Source of the DNA: an uncultured Eubacteriales bacterium
GTDB lineage: Bacteria > Bacillota > Clostridia > Christensenellales > CAG-138
Direction of reading: 5' to 3'
DNA length: 37,348 nucleotides
Assembly: GCA_902792295.1 (NCBI GenBank)
Contig: CADAZC010000003.1
Coordinates: forward strand, 1-37,348
Shown: one piece after another, positions 22,634 through 29,260 of the stretch
How positions within the stretch are numbered: the stretch's first letter is position 1
How the letters are laid out: each line of letters starts with the position of its first letter
The notes under the pieces: model-generated
Told to the model about the DNA's origin: nothing
Seen by the model: the letters and a program-made list of their open reading frames with translations, nothing else
The model's database searches: none
Made by a program: the position numbers and the translations under genes

Positions 22634-24418
22634 TCAATTCAACAGCTCGTACTGCGAATTGTAGATCTCCGCGTAAAAGCCGTTCTTTTCGAGCAGTTCC
22701 TTATGTGTGCCCTGCTCCACGATCGTGCCGTGGTTGACGACGAGAATCGTGTCGGCGTCGACGATCGTCGAAAGGCGGTGCGCGATGACGAAGCTTGTGC
22801 GATCCTTCATCAGGTCGTCCATCGTTTTCTGGATCAGGATCTCGGTACGGGTATCGACGTTGCTGGTCGCCTCGTCGAGAATCAGGATCGGACGGTTTGC
22901 AAGGTATGCGCGCGCGATGGTCAGAAGCTGCTTCTGCCCGCCGGAGATGTTCGTCGTCTCCTCGTTGATCACGGTATTGTAGCCGTCCGGCAGCGAGCGG
23001 ATGAAGCGGTCGATGTGCGCGCGCCGCGCCGCCTCGTGCACCTCCTCCTCGGTTGCGTCCGGACGTCCGTAGGCGATATTGTCGTAGATCGTGCCGGAAA
23101 ACAGCCAGGTGTCCTGCAGCACCATCGAAAAGACGCTCCTGAGTTCGCTGCGCGGCATCCGGTAAACGTCCTTGCCGTCGACGAGGATGCGTCCGCCGTC
23201 GACGTCGTAAAAGCGCATCAGAAGGTTCACGATCGTCGTCTTGCCGCCGCCGGTCGGACCGACGATGGCAACCTTCTCGCCTGCGCGGACGTTGATCGTA
23301 AGACCTTTGATCAGCGGCTGTTTGGGATCGTAGGAGAAATCGACGCTTTCGAACTGCACGTTTCCGACGCCGTCCGGCGCAGTCTCCTCCGTCGCCTCGG
23401 TCATCTCCTCCTCGTCGAGCATCTTATAGACACGCTCGGAGGACGCGATCGTCTGCTGCAGCATGGAAAAGCCCTGCGCGATGCTTTCCAAAGGTCCCGC
23501 GAACATACGCGCGTAGAGCACGAACGCGACGATCGTGCCGACGCTCATGCCGAACATGTTGTTTGCGGCAAAGATACCGCCGATGATGCAGATCGCGATG
23601 TACGCAATGTTGTTGGTCAGCGCCACGATCGGCTGCACGATCGAAGCAAGGAACGTGCCCTTCTGCGCCGCGGTGCGCATGTCGCCGCAGATCTCCGCAT
23701 GCCGCTCGCGCTGACGCTTCTCCAGGTGGAACGCCTTGACCGTATCGAAGCCCGTGAAGGTCTCCTCGGTCAGCGCGTACTGTTCGCCGTTCTTCTTGCG
23801 CAGCGCGGCGAAGTATTTTTCGCTTCCGCCCGCGATCTTCGCCGAAAGAATCAGCGAAAGCGGCACAAACACGACGACTGCGGCGGCAAGGATCGGATTC
23901 AGCAGGAAGATCAGCACGATGATGCCGACCAGCTTCAGCACGCCGGAGATCAGCGTTTCCAGGAAGCTGTGCACCGTCGTTCCCATGACGGACACGTCGT
24001 CGGTCATGTGCGAGATGATTTCGCCGTTCGGCGTCTGATCGACATAGCGCACGGGAAGCCGCCGGATCTTGTCGCTCATGCGGATGCGGATCGCGCAGGT
24101 AAAGTGCTTGGAAACGACGTTGTTCATGATCAGCATTTCGCCGATCATCGCAAGCGAGCTTCCCGCATACGCCGCGGCGAGCAGGACGCATTCCAGCCCG
24201 AATTTCGCTTTGTCAAGCACCGCGGGCTGCCCGAGGTGCGCCGGTTCCCAGTAGTTATACAGCCGGTCGGACAGCGCGCGCAAAATCTCCGGCGTTGCGA
24301 GCGACAGCGCGACCGAAACAAGACTGATGAATGCGCCGAGCATGAGCCATCCCGCGATCGGCTTCGTGTCCTTTAAGATGCGCAGCACGGTTTTGCCGGA
24401 AGTGTTCTGCTTCTTCAT
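22634..24418 (-). CDS. ABC exporter subunit with canonical ATP site
   Basis: A 594-residue half-transporter: six membrane helices (about 20-320) followed by an ATPase domain. Walker A is VGPTGGGKTTIVN, the signature NISGGQKQLLTIARAYL, Walker B ILILDEATSNVDTRTE with the catalytic Glu, and the switch His is in FVIAHRLST. All key residues are present. It is the second gene of a pair; its ATG overlaps the stop of its partner (ATGA). With that partner it should form a heterodimeric multidrug-type exporter. It is the partner contributing the catalytic Glu. Substrate unknown. Confidence 0.93.
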   Translation of the reverse strand: MKKQNTSGKTVLRILKDTKPIAGWLMLGAFISLVSVALSLATPEILRALSDRLYNYWEPAHLGQPAVLDKAKFGLECVLLAAAYAGSSLAMIGEMLIMNNVVSKHFTCAIRIRMSDKIRRLPVRYVDQTPNGEIISHMTDDVSVMGTTVHSFLETLISGVLKLVGIIVLIFLLNPILAAAVVVFVPLSLILSAKIAGGSEKYFAALRKKNGEQYALTEETFTGFDTVKAFHLEKRQRERHAEICGDMRTAAQKGTFLASIVQPIVALTNNIAYIAICIIGGIFAANNMFGMSVGTIVAFVLYARMFAGPLESIAQGFSMLQQTIASSERVYKMLDEEEMTEATEETAPDGVGNVQFESVDFSYDPKQPLIKGLTINVRAGEKVAIVGPTGGGKTTIVNLLMRFYDVDGGRILVDGKDVYRMPRSELRSVFSMVLQDTWLFSGTIYDNIAYGRPDATEEEVHEAARRAHIDRFIRSLPDGYNTVINEETTNISGGQKQLLTIARAYLANRPILILDEATSNVDTRTEILIQKTMDDLMKDRTSFVIAHRLSTIVDADTILVVNHGTIVEQGTHKELLEKNGFYAEIYNSQYELLN

Positions 24419-26145
24419 ACGGCGTCACCTCCCAGCTGCGAACGGACGATCTCGCGGTAGACCTCGCAGGTCTTCAACAGCTCGGCATGCGTGCCGGTTC
24501 CGACAATACTGCCCTGCTCAATGACGAAAATGACGTCGCACCGCATGGCGGTTGCCGCGCGCTGCGTGATGATGATCTGCGTTTTGCCCGCAAGATAGCG
24601 GTTCAGCGCTTTCCGGAGCTTGCTCTCGGTAAGGAAATCGAGCGCGGAAAAGCTGTCGTCGAACACATAGACCGACGCGGGCTTCAGGATCGTGCGCGCA
24701 ATGCTGATGCGCTGCTTCTGCCCACCCGAAATGTTCGCGCCGGACTGCGCAAGGCGGTACTCGAGTCCCTCCTCATGCGATTCGGTAAACTCTGTCATCT
24801 GCGCGATGTCCAGAACATTTTTGACCGTGTCCTCGTCCGCGTCCGGATTGCCCATGCGCACGTTATCGAGAAGCGTTCCTTCAAACACCATGCCTTTCTG
24901 CAGCGCCGCGGAGATGTTCTCACGCACGCCGCCGCGGCCGATCTCATCATACGGCTTGCCGCCGAGCGAGATCCGTCCCTCCGTGGGCGCGTAAAAATCC
25001 AGAAGCAGCTTTAAGATCGTCGATTTGCCGCTGCCGGTGCCGCCAATCAGCGCCGCGGTCTCTCCCGCTTTGATCGTGATATTGACGTTTGAAACGGTCT
25101 TGAGCTCGCTGCCCGGATACGCGAAACCGACGTCTTCGAGCACCAGGTCGCCGCCGAGGATCGTGCCGTCACCCGCCTCCGCCGGTTCGTCCGGCAGCTC
25201 CAGCACCTCGGTCACGCGGTTCACGCAGACCTTCAGGTGCGGCAGGAACACAAACGTCCAGCTGAGCATCATCACACCGTTCAGAATCAGCGCGACATAC
25301 TGCACCGTGGCGATGATCCCGCCCGCGGTGAGCCCCGCATTCATCAGCTCGGGATTCTGCAGGCGGTTCGCCCCGACCAGCAGCATCACAACCGTTGCAA
25401 GATTCAGCACCAGCATGCACAGCGGATTCACGTAGCCCGCGCGCACGTTTGCACGAATGATGTACTTCGCCATCTCCTCCGTCGCATGCGCGATGCGTCC
25501 GTGCTCGTGCGCCTCCTTGTCGAACGCGCGGATCACGCGGATGCCGGAAAGGCGCTCGCGCATCAGACGGTTCTGCACATCGATATACTCGTCGCTGAGC
25601 TTCCAAAGCCGGTCAAGGTGCCGTACGATCGGAAACAGGATCAGAAACGCGACCGGCATGGATGCAAGCAGGATCAGCGCCAGCACACGGTCGCTTAAAA
25701 ACGCGAACGCTACGCCGCCCGCCAGCAGGATCGGAACGACCACCACGACGTTGACAAACATCGAGGATGCGCCGGAGATCGTGGAAACGTCGTGCGTGGA
25801 GCGCGTCAAAAGACCCGACGTGCCGATCTTCGAAAAGTTCTCGAAATCGAGCGCCGACGCTTTGTCGAAAATGCTGCGTGTGAGATCGTGCGAAAAGCCC
25901 GCGGAGACCTTTGCGTTGACCGCACCCATCCAGATCGCACCGAGCATCGACACGACCGCGAGCCCGAGCATCAGTCCGCCGAGCTTCAGGATCACACCCA
26001 TGTCGCCCACCGCGATGCCGTCGTCGACGATCCTGCTCATCAGGTACGGCAGAAACGCCCCGCCGAGCGTGAACAGAAGGCACAGCGCGCCGGTCAGAAT
26101 CAGTTGGTTTTTATACGGTTTCAGAAACGGAAATATCTTTTTCAT
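24415..26145 (-). CDS. ABC exporter subunit with degenerate ATP site
   Basis: A 576-residue half-transporter with six helices and an ATPase domain. Walker A is IGGTGSGKSTILK and the signature NISGGQKQRISIARTIL, but Walker B reads YVFDDSFSALD, with Asp in place of the catalytic Glu. The switch His is replaced by Gln (IIITQRAAT). This is the pattern of the degenerate partner in heterodimeric exporters such as BmrC-BmrD and TM287-TM288, where one of two ATP sites hydrolyses poorly. It is the first gene of the operon. ATG 26145 lies seven bases after a TATACT and lacks a Shine-Dalgarno. A divergent XRE-type regulator begins 312 bases away and may control it. Confidence 0.93.
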   Translation of the reverse strand: MKKIFPFLKPYKNQLILTGALCLLFTLGGAFLPYLMSRIVDDGIAVGDMGVILKLGGLMLGLAVVSMLGAIWMGAVNAKVSAGFSHDLTRSIFDKASALDFENFSKIGTSGLLTRSTHDVSTISGASSMFVNVVVVVPILLAGGVAFAFLSDRVLALILLASMPVAFLILFPIVRHLDRLWKLSDEYIDVQNRLMRERLSGIRVIRAFDKEAHEHGRIAHATEEMAKYIIRANVRAGYVNPLCMLVLNLATVVMLLVGANRLQNPELMNAGLTAGGIIATVQYVALILNGVMMLSWTFVFLPHLKVCVNRVTEVLELPDEPAEAGDGTILGGDLVLEDVGFAYPGSELKTVSNVNITIKAGETAALIGGTGSGKSTILKLLLDFYAPTEGRISLGGKPYDEIGRGGVRENISAALQKGMVFEGTLLDNVRMGNPDADEDTVKNVLDIAQMTEFTESHEEGLEYRLAQSGANISGGQKQRISIARTILKPASVYVFDDSFSALDFLTESKLRKALNRYLAGKTQIIITQRAATAMRCDVIFVIEQGSIVGTGTHAELLKTCEVYREIVRSQLGGDAV

Positions 26146-26152
26146 GTTCTTC

Positions 26153-26158
26153 AGTATA
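26153..26158 (-). promoter_or_regulatory. -10 element directly before the ABC exporter operon
   Basis: TATACT on the reverse strand with seven bases to ATG 26145. No convincing -35 is present at 16-18 bases, so the promoter may need an activator or overlap another element. Confidence 0.5.
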
Positions 26159-26371
26159 TCTATCGGATCTGCAAAAAGCCAGCAACCGATGGTTGAGTTC
26201 GGTCTGTCGCGAGGTTCAGACGGAAAAAACGGCGTTTTTCCGACTCATACAGGTACCGATACAGTATATCGGAGTATCCCCCTCCGCGTCAAGACGATTC
26301 TTTTGGGAAGGCATGCCGATTGTTTATACATTATGAAAACCGCTCGGCGAAACCGCCGGAAACCGCGTGCT

Positions 26372-26393
26372 TTTATAATAGAACAATTATAAA
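26372..26393. promoter_or_regulatory. A/T-rich inverted repeat upstream of the XRE gene
   Basis: TTTATAAT and ATTATAAA, eight bases each, separated by AGAACA (26380-26385). It lies 13 bases before the XRE promoter -35. The intergenic stretch 26146-26457 otherwise holds the ABC -10, a hairpin-like repeat (CGGAAAAA/TTTTTCCG, 26221-26242) and no gene that I can support. A regulator binding site is possible. Confidence 0.45.
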
Positions 26394-26405
26394 ATATATT
26401 GTATA

Positions 26406-26435
26406 TTGACAGTTTTTTTCTTCGTGTGGTAAGAT
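26406..26435 (+). promoter_or_regulatory. promoter of the XRE regulator gene
   Basis: TTGACA (26406-26411), an 18-base T-rich spacer and TAAGAT (26430-26435). Transcription would begin near 26442, leaving a short leader with GGAGG at 26445-26449. Confidence 0.75.
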
Positions 26436-26457
26436 AAGCGAAGCGGAGGTGTGTGAA

Positions 26458-26838
26458 ATGGATGAATTAACGAAATTGATCAAGAAGGAAATCAAACGCC
26501 AGTTTCGCAGCGTGCGTCAGTTTTCGATGTATATCGGTGTGCCGCAGTCGACGATCGTAACGGCCCTTCAGAAGGGCATCGGCGGCACGTCGTTTGAAAC
26601 GATTATGAAGATCTGTGATGTTCTGGATATCAAGCTTGTTGCGGGAGACAGCCCCGTCTTTCTGGACGGTGAGAACCGCGCGCTTTTGGAGCGGTATTCG
26701 CGGCTGGACGCCGAGGGCAAGAAGGCGGTCCGCGCAGTCGCGGAGATCGAGCTTTTGCGCGTTGCCGACCCGGACGCATTTGCCGAGCTCGGCAAAAAGC
26801 TGGACGACCTTGCCGTTAGTCCCGCTGCCGCAGAATAA
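26458..26838 (+). CDS. XRE-family helix-turn-helix regulator
   Basis: A 126-residue protein. Residues about 17-62 form a Cro/cI-type HTH (SVRQFSMYIGVPQSTIVTAL, then SFETIMKICDVLDI); the rest is an acidic helical tail with SRLDAEGKKAVRAVAEIELL. ATG 26458 is preferred over a GTG nine bases upstream because GGAGG sits eight bases before it. It is divergent from the ABC exporter operon and convergent with the surface-polymer locus, from which a bidirectional terminator separates it. Regulation of the exporter or of itself is plausible but not shown. Confidence 0.82.
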   Translation: MDELTKLIKKEIKRQFRSVRQFSMYIGVPQSTIVTALQKGIGGTSFETIMKICDVLDIKLVAGDSPVFLDGENRALLERYSRLDAEGKKAVRAVAEIELLRVADPDAFAELGKKLDDLAVSPAAAE

Positions 26839-26850
26839 GTTTCATCCGAA

Positions 26851-26884
26851 AAAGAACCGTTCCTTCCGGAACGGTTCTTTTTTA
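26851..26884. terminator. bidirectional intrinsic terminator
   Basis: AAAGAACCGTTCC pairs perfectly with GGAACGGTTCTTT over a four-base loop; T tracts lie on both sides. It ends the XRE gene and the polymer locus on the minus strand. Confidence 0.93.
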
Positions 26885-26901
26885 TCGAAATATATCGGTG
26901 C

Positions 26902-28773
26902 TTACCTGCGCGAGAAATCCACGTCCTTCAAATCGTCCCTGCTGTCGACGGTGACGTAGTCCTGCACCGGATCCATCTTCACGCCGAGTTTCGTCGAAAT
27001 CAGACGCATCAGATTGATCGGAGACATCCCTTCGATGTCCACCGTGTCGCCCTGATAATAGAGCGCCAGGAAAATCCAGCAGTCATCCTTTGCCGTGATA
27101 TTGACAAATCCCTGATCGTGCGAACGCACGCCGTGATCCGACATAACGATGATGATGCTCTCCGGATCGTTGGTGATGATTGTCTTGAATATCACTTCGA
27201 GATGCTTCGTGATGAAAATGTACTGTTCGTAGTAGTATTTCGGATTCGTCCAGTTCATGCGGACCCCCATCGAACGGACCTGTCCGTATTCGTCGAAGAT
27301 AAACGGTACATGCGGCGTTTTCAGGTAGGAAAGGAGCATCCGCTTTTCAGAGCTTTGGAAGTTGGTGTCCGTCTCCCAGAAGTCCAGCGTGGACAGAATT
27401 GCCTTCGCAACATCGTTGTACTCGTAGTTCTTGTACGCCTTGCTCGCGCGAATCTCGTCGGACGAGTAGAATCCATACTTCTTCAGCGATTCGCTGTTTC
27501 CGCCGATCTTCTCCTGCGGCGTCAGCGCGCCGATCAAATCGTCAAATGCACCGAAGATGGACTGTTGACGGATCAGCTGATCGGATTCTACACCGTTAAT
27601 GGTCGTTTTCTGGAACTTCTTCATGGTTTTGCTGTCGCGAAGATTCGGAACCGTCACAAACCATGTAGGCGATGTGGAGAACTGATACAGGTTGTATCCA
27701 AGCTTGTCGCCGAAGACTTTTTTAATCGTACTGTTCCGACGGTAGCTTTTCAACGTACTCGCGCTCTTGCGATAGGACACGTAGTCCATCATGTTGAGGT
27801 CGGTCATGCAGTACTTGGTTTCCCTGGTCATCGAGTACGAATGCTCCGACCAGTTGATGTGCGCCGTACGCATGAACTTACGGAACGGCTCGGCGTTGTA
27901 GGAATAGTACTTCTCCATTGCGCCGAGAGAGCTGTATTCATCAAAAACGAGCAGATAAATGTTCGGCTCCTTCGTCTTTTCGACCGGTACTTCGGTGGGA
28001 CCGGGCGTTGCAGTTTCGACCGGTGCCGCTGTCTCAATAACCGTCGCAGCCGTAACGTCTGGGTTAGGCGTTTCGGGCGCAAAGGTTGCGGCGGAAACCG
28101 GATTGCCGTCACTCGGCTGTACTGCGATCACGACCTCATCCTCCGAATCGGATGGCTCGGAATCGACGTTCCAGTCGTCCGAAAGTCCTGCAATCTCGGG
28201 CAGGTCCACATTCTCTTCTTTCGGGACCGTGTTCATCTTGATCAGATAGGTTACGACATTGAAGAGCAGCAACCCGACAAAAACGATGCACAGAACCGTT
28301 AGAATGCTGCGACCGGCAGTCCCTTTTTTACACAGGCGCAGGAACAAAAAAACGCTTCCTGCGACCAATAGCAGCACAACGGCCAACGCAATGATACTCG
28401 CGGCGAGATAGTTCGGAATAAAGCTCTTTAACAGCGATGTCATCAAGCTGAAATTCACCAAGAAGAAGGAAACGACGGCTGCGACGCAGCCCGCAAAGTA
28501 CGGACGTTTCCGAACGATCAGGCGCAGAATCACAAACACCGCAAGCCCGATGCCGATGAGCCAGAAGAAATCCGGTCCGATCAGTTCACTTAACTCCATC
28601 TCTTCCGCGTTGCTGACAAACAGATGCAGGACCGGAAGGAAGTTGATCGCCAGGATCGTCAGAACGGAAAGAACGATCTCAAGTGCGAGACACTTTCCCT
28701 TCTTCGCCGGGTGTTTGATTTCCTTCGATTCGGCATGATACCGTTCGTTTGCCGTGCGGTTTTGATTTGACAT
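26902..28773 (-). CDS. membrane-anchored sulfatase/phosphotransferase-fold protein (second paralogue)
   Basis: A 623-residue protein with about five membrane helices (residues about 30-190), then a Pro/Thr/Glu-rich low-complexity linker (about 205-285) and an extracytoplasmic alkaline-phosphatase-superfamily domain. That domain begins at NIYLLVFDEYSS (metal-ligand Asp/Glu) and has PHVPFIFD and IIIVMSDHGVRSHD (metal ligands Asp-His). The layout resembles LtaS and phosphoethanolamine transferases, with a candidate nucleophile Thr in the TRETKYCMTD region; substrate unknown. It is paralogous to the product of 34063-35712 (shared FDEY/LDEY, PH.PF.FD, SDHGVR and VDIEG blocks). Start 28773 is set by AAAAGGAG eight bases upstream; an upstream TTG-initiated extension lacks support. 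It has a normal Shine-Dalgarno. Confidence 0.82.
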   Translation of the reverse strand: MSNQNRTANERYHAESKEIKHPAKKGKCLALEIVLSVLTILAINFLPVLHLFVSNAEEMELSELIGPDFFWLIGIGLAVFVILRLIVRKRPYFAGCVAAVVSFFLVNFSLMTSLLKSFIPNYLAASIIALAVVLLLVAGSVFLFLRLCKKGTAGRSILTVLCIVFVGLLLFNVVTYLIKMNTVPKEENVDLPEIAGLSDDWNVDSEPSDSEDEVVIAVQPSDGNPVSAATFAPETPNPDVTAATVIETAAPVETATPGPTEVPVEKTKEPNIYLLVFDEYSSLGAMEKYYSYNAEPFRKFMRTAHINWSEHSYSMTRETKYCMTDLNMMDYVSYRKSASTLKSYRRNSTIKKVFGDKLGYNLYQFSTSPTWFVTVPNLRDSKTMKKFQKTTINGVESDQLIRQQSIFGAFDDLIGALTPQEKIGGNSESLKKYGFYSSDEIRASKAYKNYEYNDVAKAILSTLDFWETDTNFQSSEKRMLLSYLKTPHVPFIFDEYGQVRSMGVRMNWTNPKYYYEQYIFITKHLEVIFKTIITNDPESIIIVMSDHGVRSHDQGFVNITAKDDCWIFLALYYQGDTVDIEGMSPINLMRLISTKLGVKMDPVQDYVTVDSRDDLKDVDFSRR

Positions 28774-28816
28774 AAACAATCTCCTTTTTGAACGGCGCTT
28801 ATCGCATCCATTCATC

Positions 28817-28856
28817 CGTGAAAAAGCAATTCGACATTTCTATTATGTCAAATTGC
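28817..28856 (-). terminator. probable intrinsic terminator after the small membrane protein
   Basis: On the reverse strand GCAATTTGACAT pairs with ATGTCGAATTGC (one wobble, seven-base loop), followed by TTTTTC. It lies between the 80-residue membrane protein and the second sulfatase-fold gene, so that gene may depend on read-through or on a weak internal promoter. Confidence 0.6.
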
Positions 28857-28866
28857 AGAAACCACA

Positions 28867-29109
28867 TTACTTGTTTTCTTTTTCTTTCTGCTTCTTTGCT
28901 CTCAGTGCCTTTTTCTTCTTGAACCAGAAGGTAATCTTACGCCAAAAGATAGCGACCGTCGCGCCCGCTGCGATGAATACGCCCGCTACAATCTGAATGA
29001 TGTACGACGTTGTTGCCGGATCGATATAGGCGCTTGCGGAGCGCAGTGTCAGAAGAGTTCCGAAGAAAAGAAAATAGATAATCCCGATAAAACGCTTCAT
29101 GTTTTTCAT
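28867..29109 (-). CDS. 80-residue membrane protein of unknown function
   Basis: A small protein with an N-terminal hydrophobic segment (about 6-27) and a polar hinge, AYIDPATTSYIIQ (28-40). A second hydrophobic segment (about 41-56) leads to a highly basic tail (FWFKKKKALRAKKQKEKENK region). Small proteins with the AYIDPAT..Y hinge occur beside cell-envelope polymer genes in clostridia, but no activity is known to me. ATG 29109 has GGAG eight bases before it. It has its own promoter and a probable terminator, so it may be a discrete short transcript in the locus. Confidence 0.75.
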   Translation of the reverse strand: MKNMKRFIGIIYFLFFGTLLTLRSASAYIDPATTSYIIQIVAGVFIAAGATVAIFWRKITFWFKKKKALRAKKQKEKENK

Positions 29110-29140
29110 GTATACTTCTCCTTTTTACACTTAGAAATGT

Positions 29141-29169
29141 ATTTTATCACACTTCGTCAAGAGATGCAA
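29141..29169 (-). promoter_or_regulatory. internal promoter for the 80-residue protein
   Basis: On the reverse strand TTGCAT (29164-29169), a 17-base spacer and TAAAAT (29141-29146), about 30 bases upstream of the Shine-Dalgarno-preceded ATG at 29109. Confidence 0.65.
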
Positions 29170-29207
29170 GTACATCTTCATGCCGCATTTTCAAAGAAAG
29201 CGATATA

Positions 29208-29237
29208 TGAAAACAGGGCAGCATCCTCTGCCCTGTT
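29208..29237 (-). terminator. terminator-like hairpin after the YidC fusion gene
   Basis: AACAGGGCAG (29212-29221) and CTGCCCTGTT (29228-29237) form a perfect ten-base stem with a six-base loop, followed on the minus strand by TTTTC. The short T run makes it a moderate terminator. Confidence 0.7.
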
Positions 29238-29260
29238 CTCCTTACAGATCATTTTTTGTA

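Noticed and set aside
22244-24376. Open frame of 710 codons on the plus strand
   Set aside because: It crosses from the TrmH gene through a strong terminator into the antisense of the ABC exporter; the product is Arg/Asp/His-rich with no domain.
26221-26242. CGGAAAAA/TTTTTCCG hairpin as a terminator
   Set aside because: The stem is mostly A-T pairs, there is no T tract after it, and both adjacent genes start away from it.
26902-28815. Start of the second sulfatase-fold gene at 28815
   Set aside because: The frame is open there, but a clear AAAAGGAG and ATG at 28773 define the start; the extra residues have no ribosome site.
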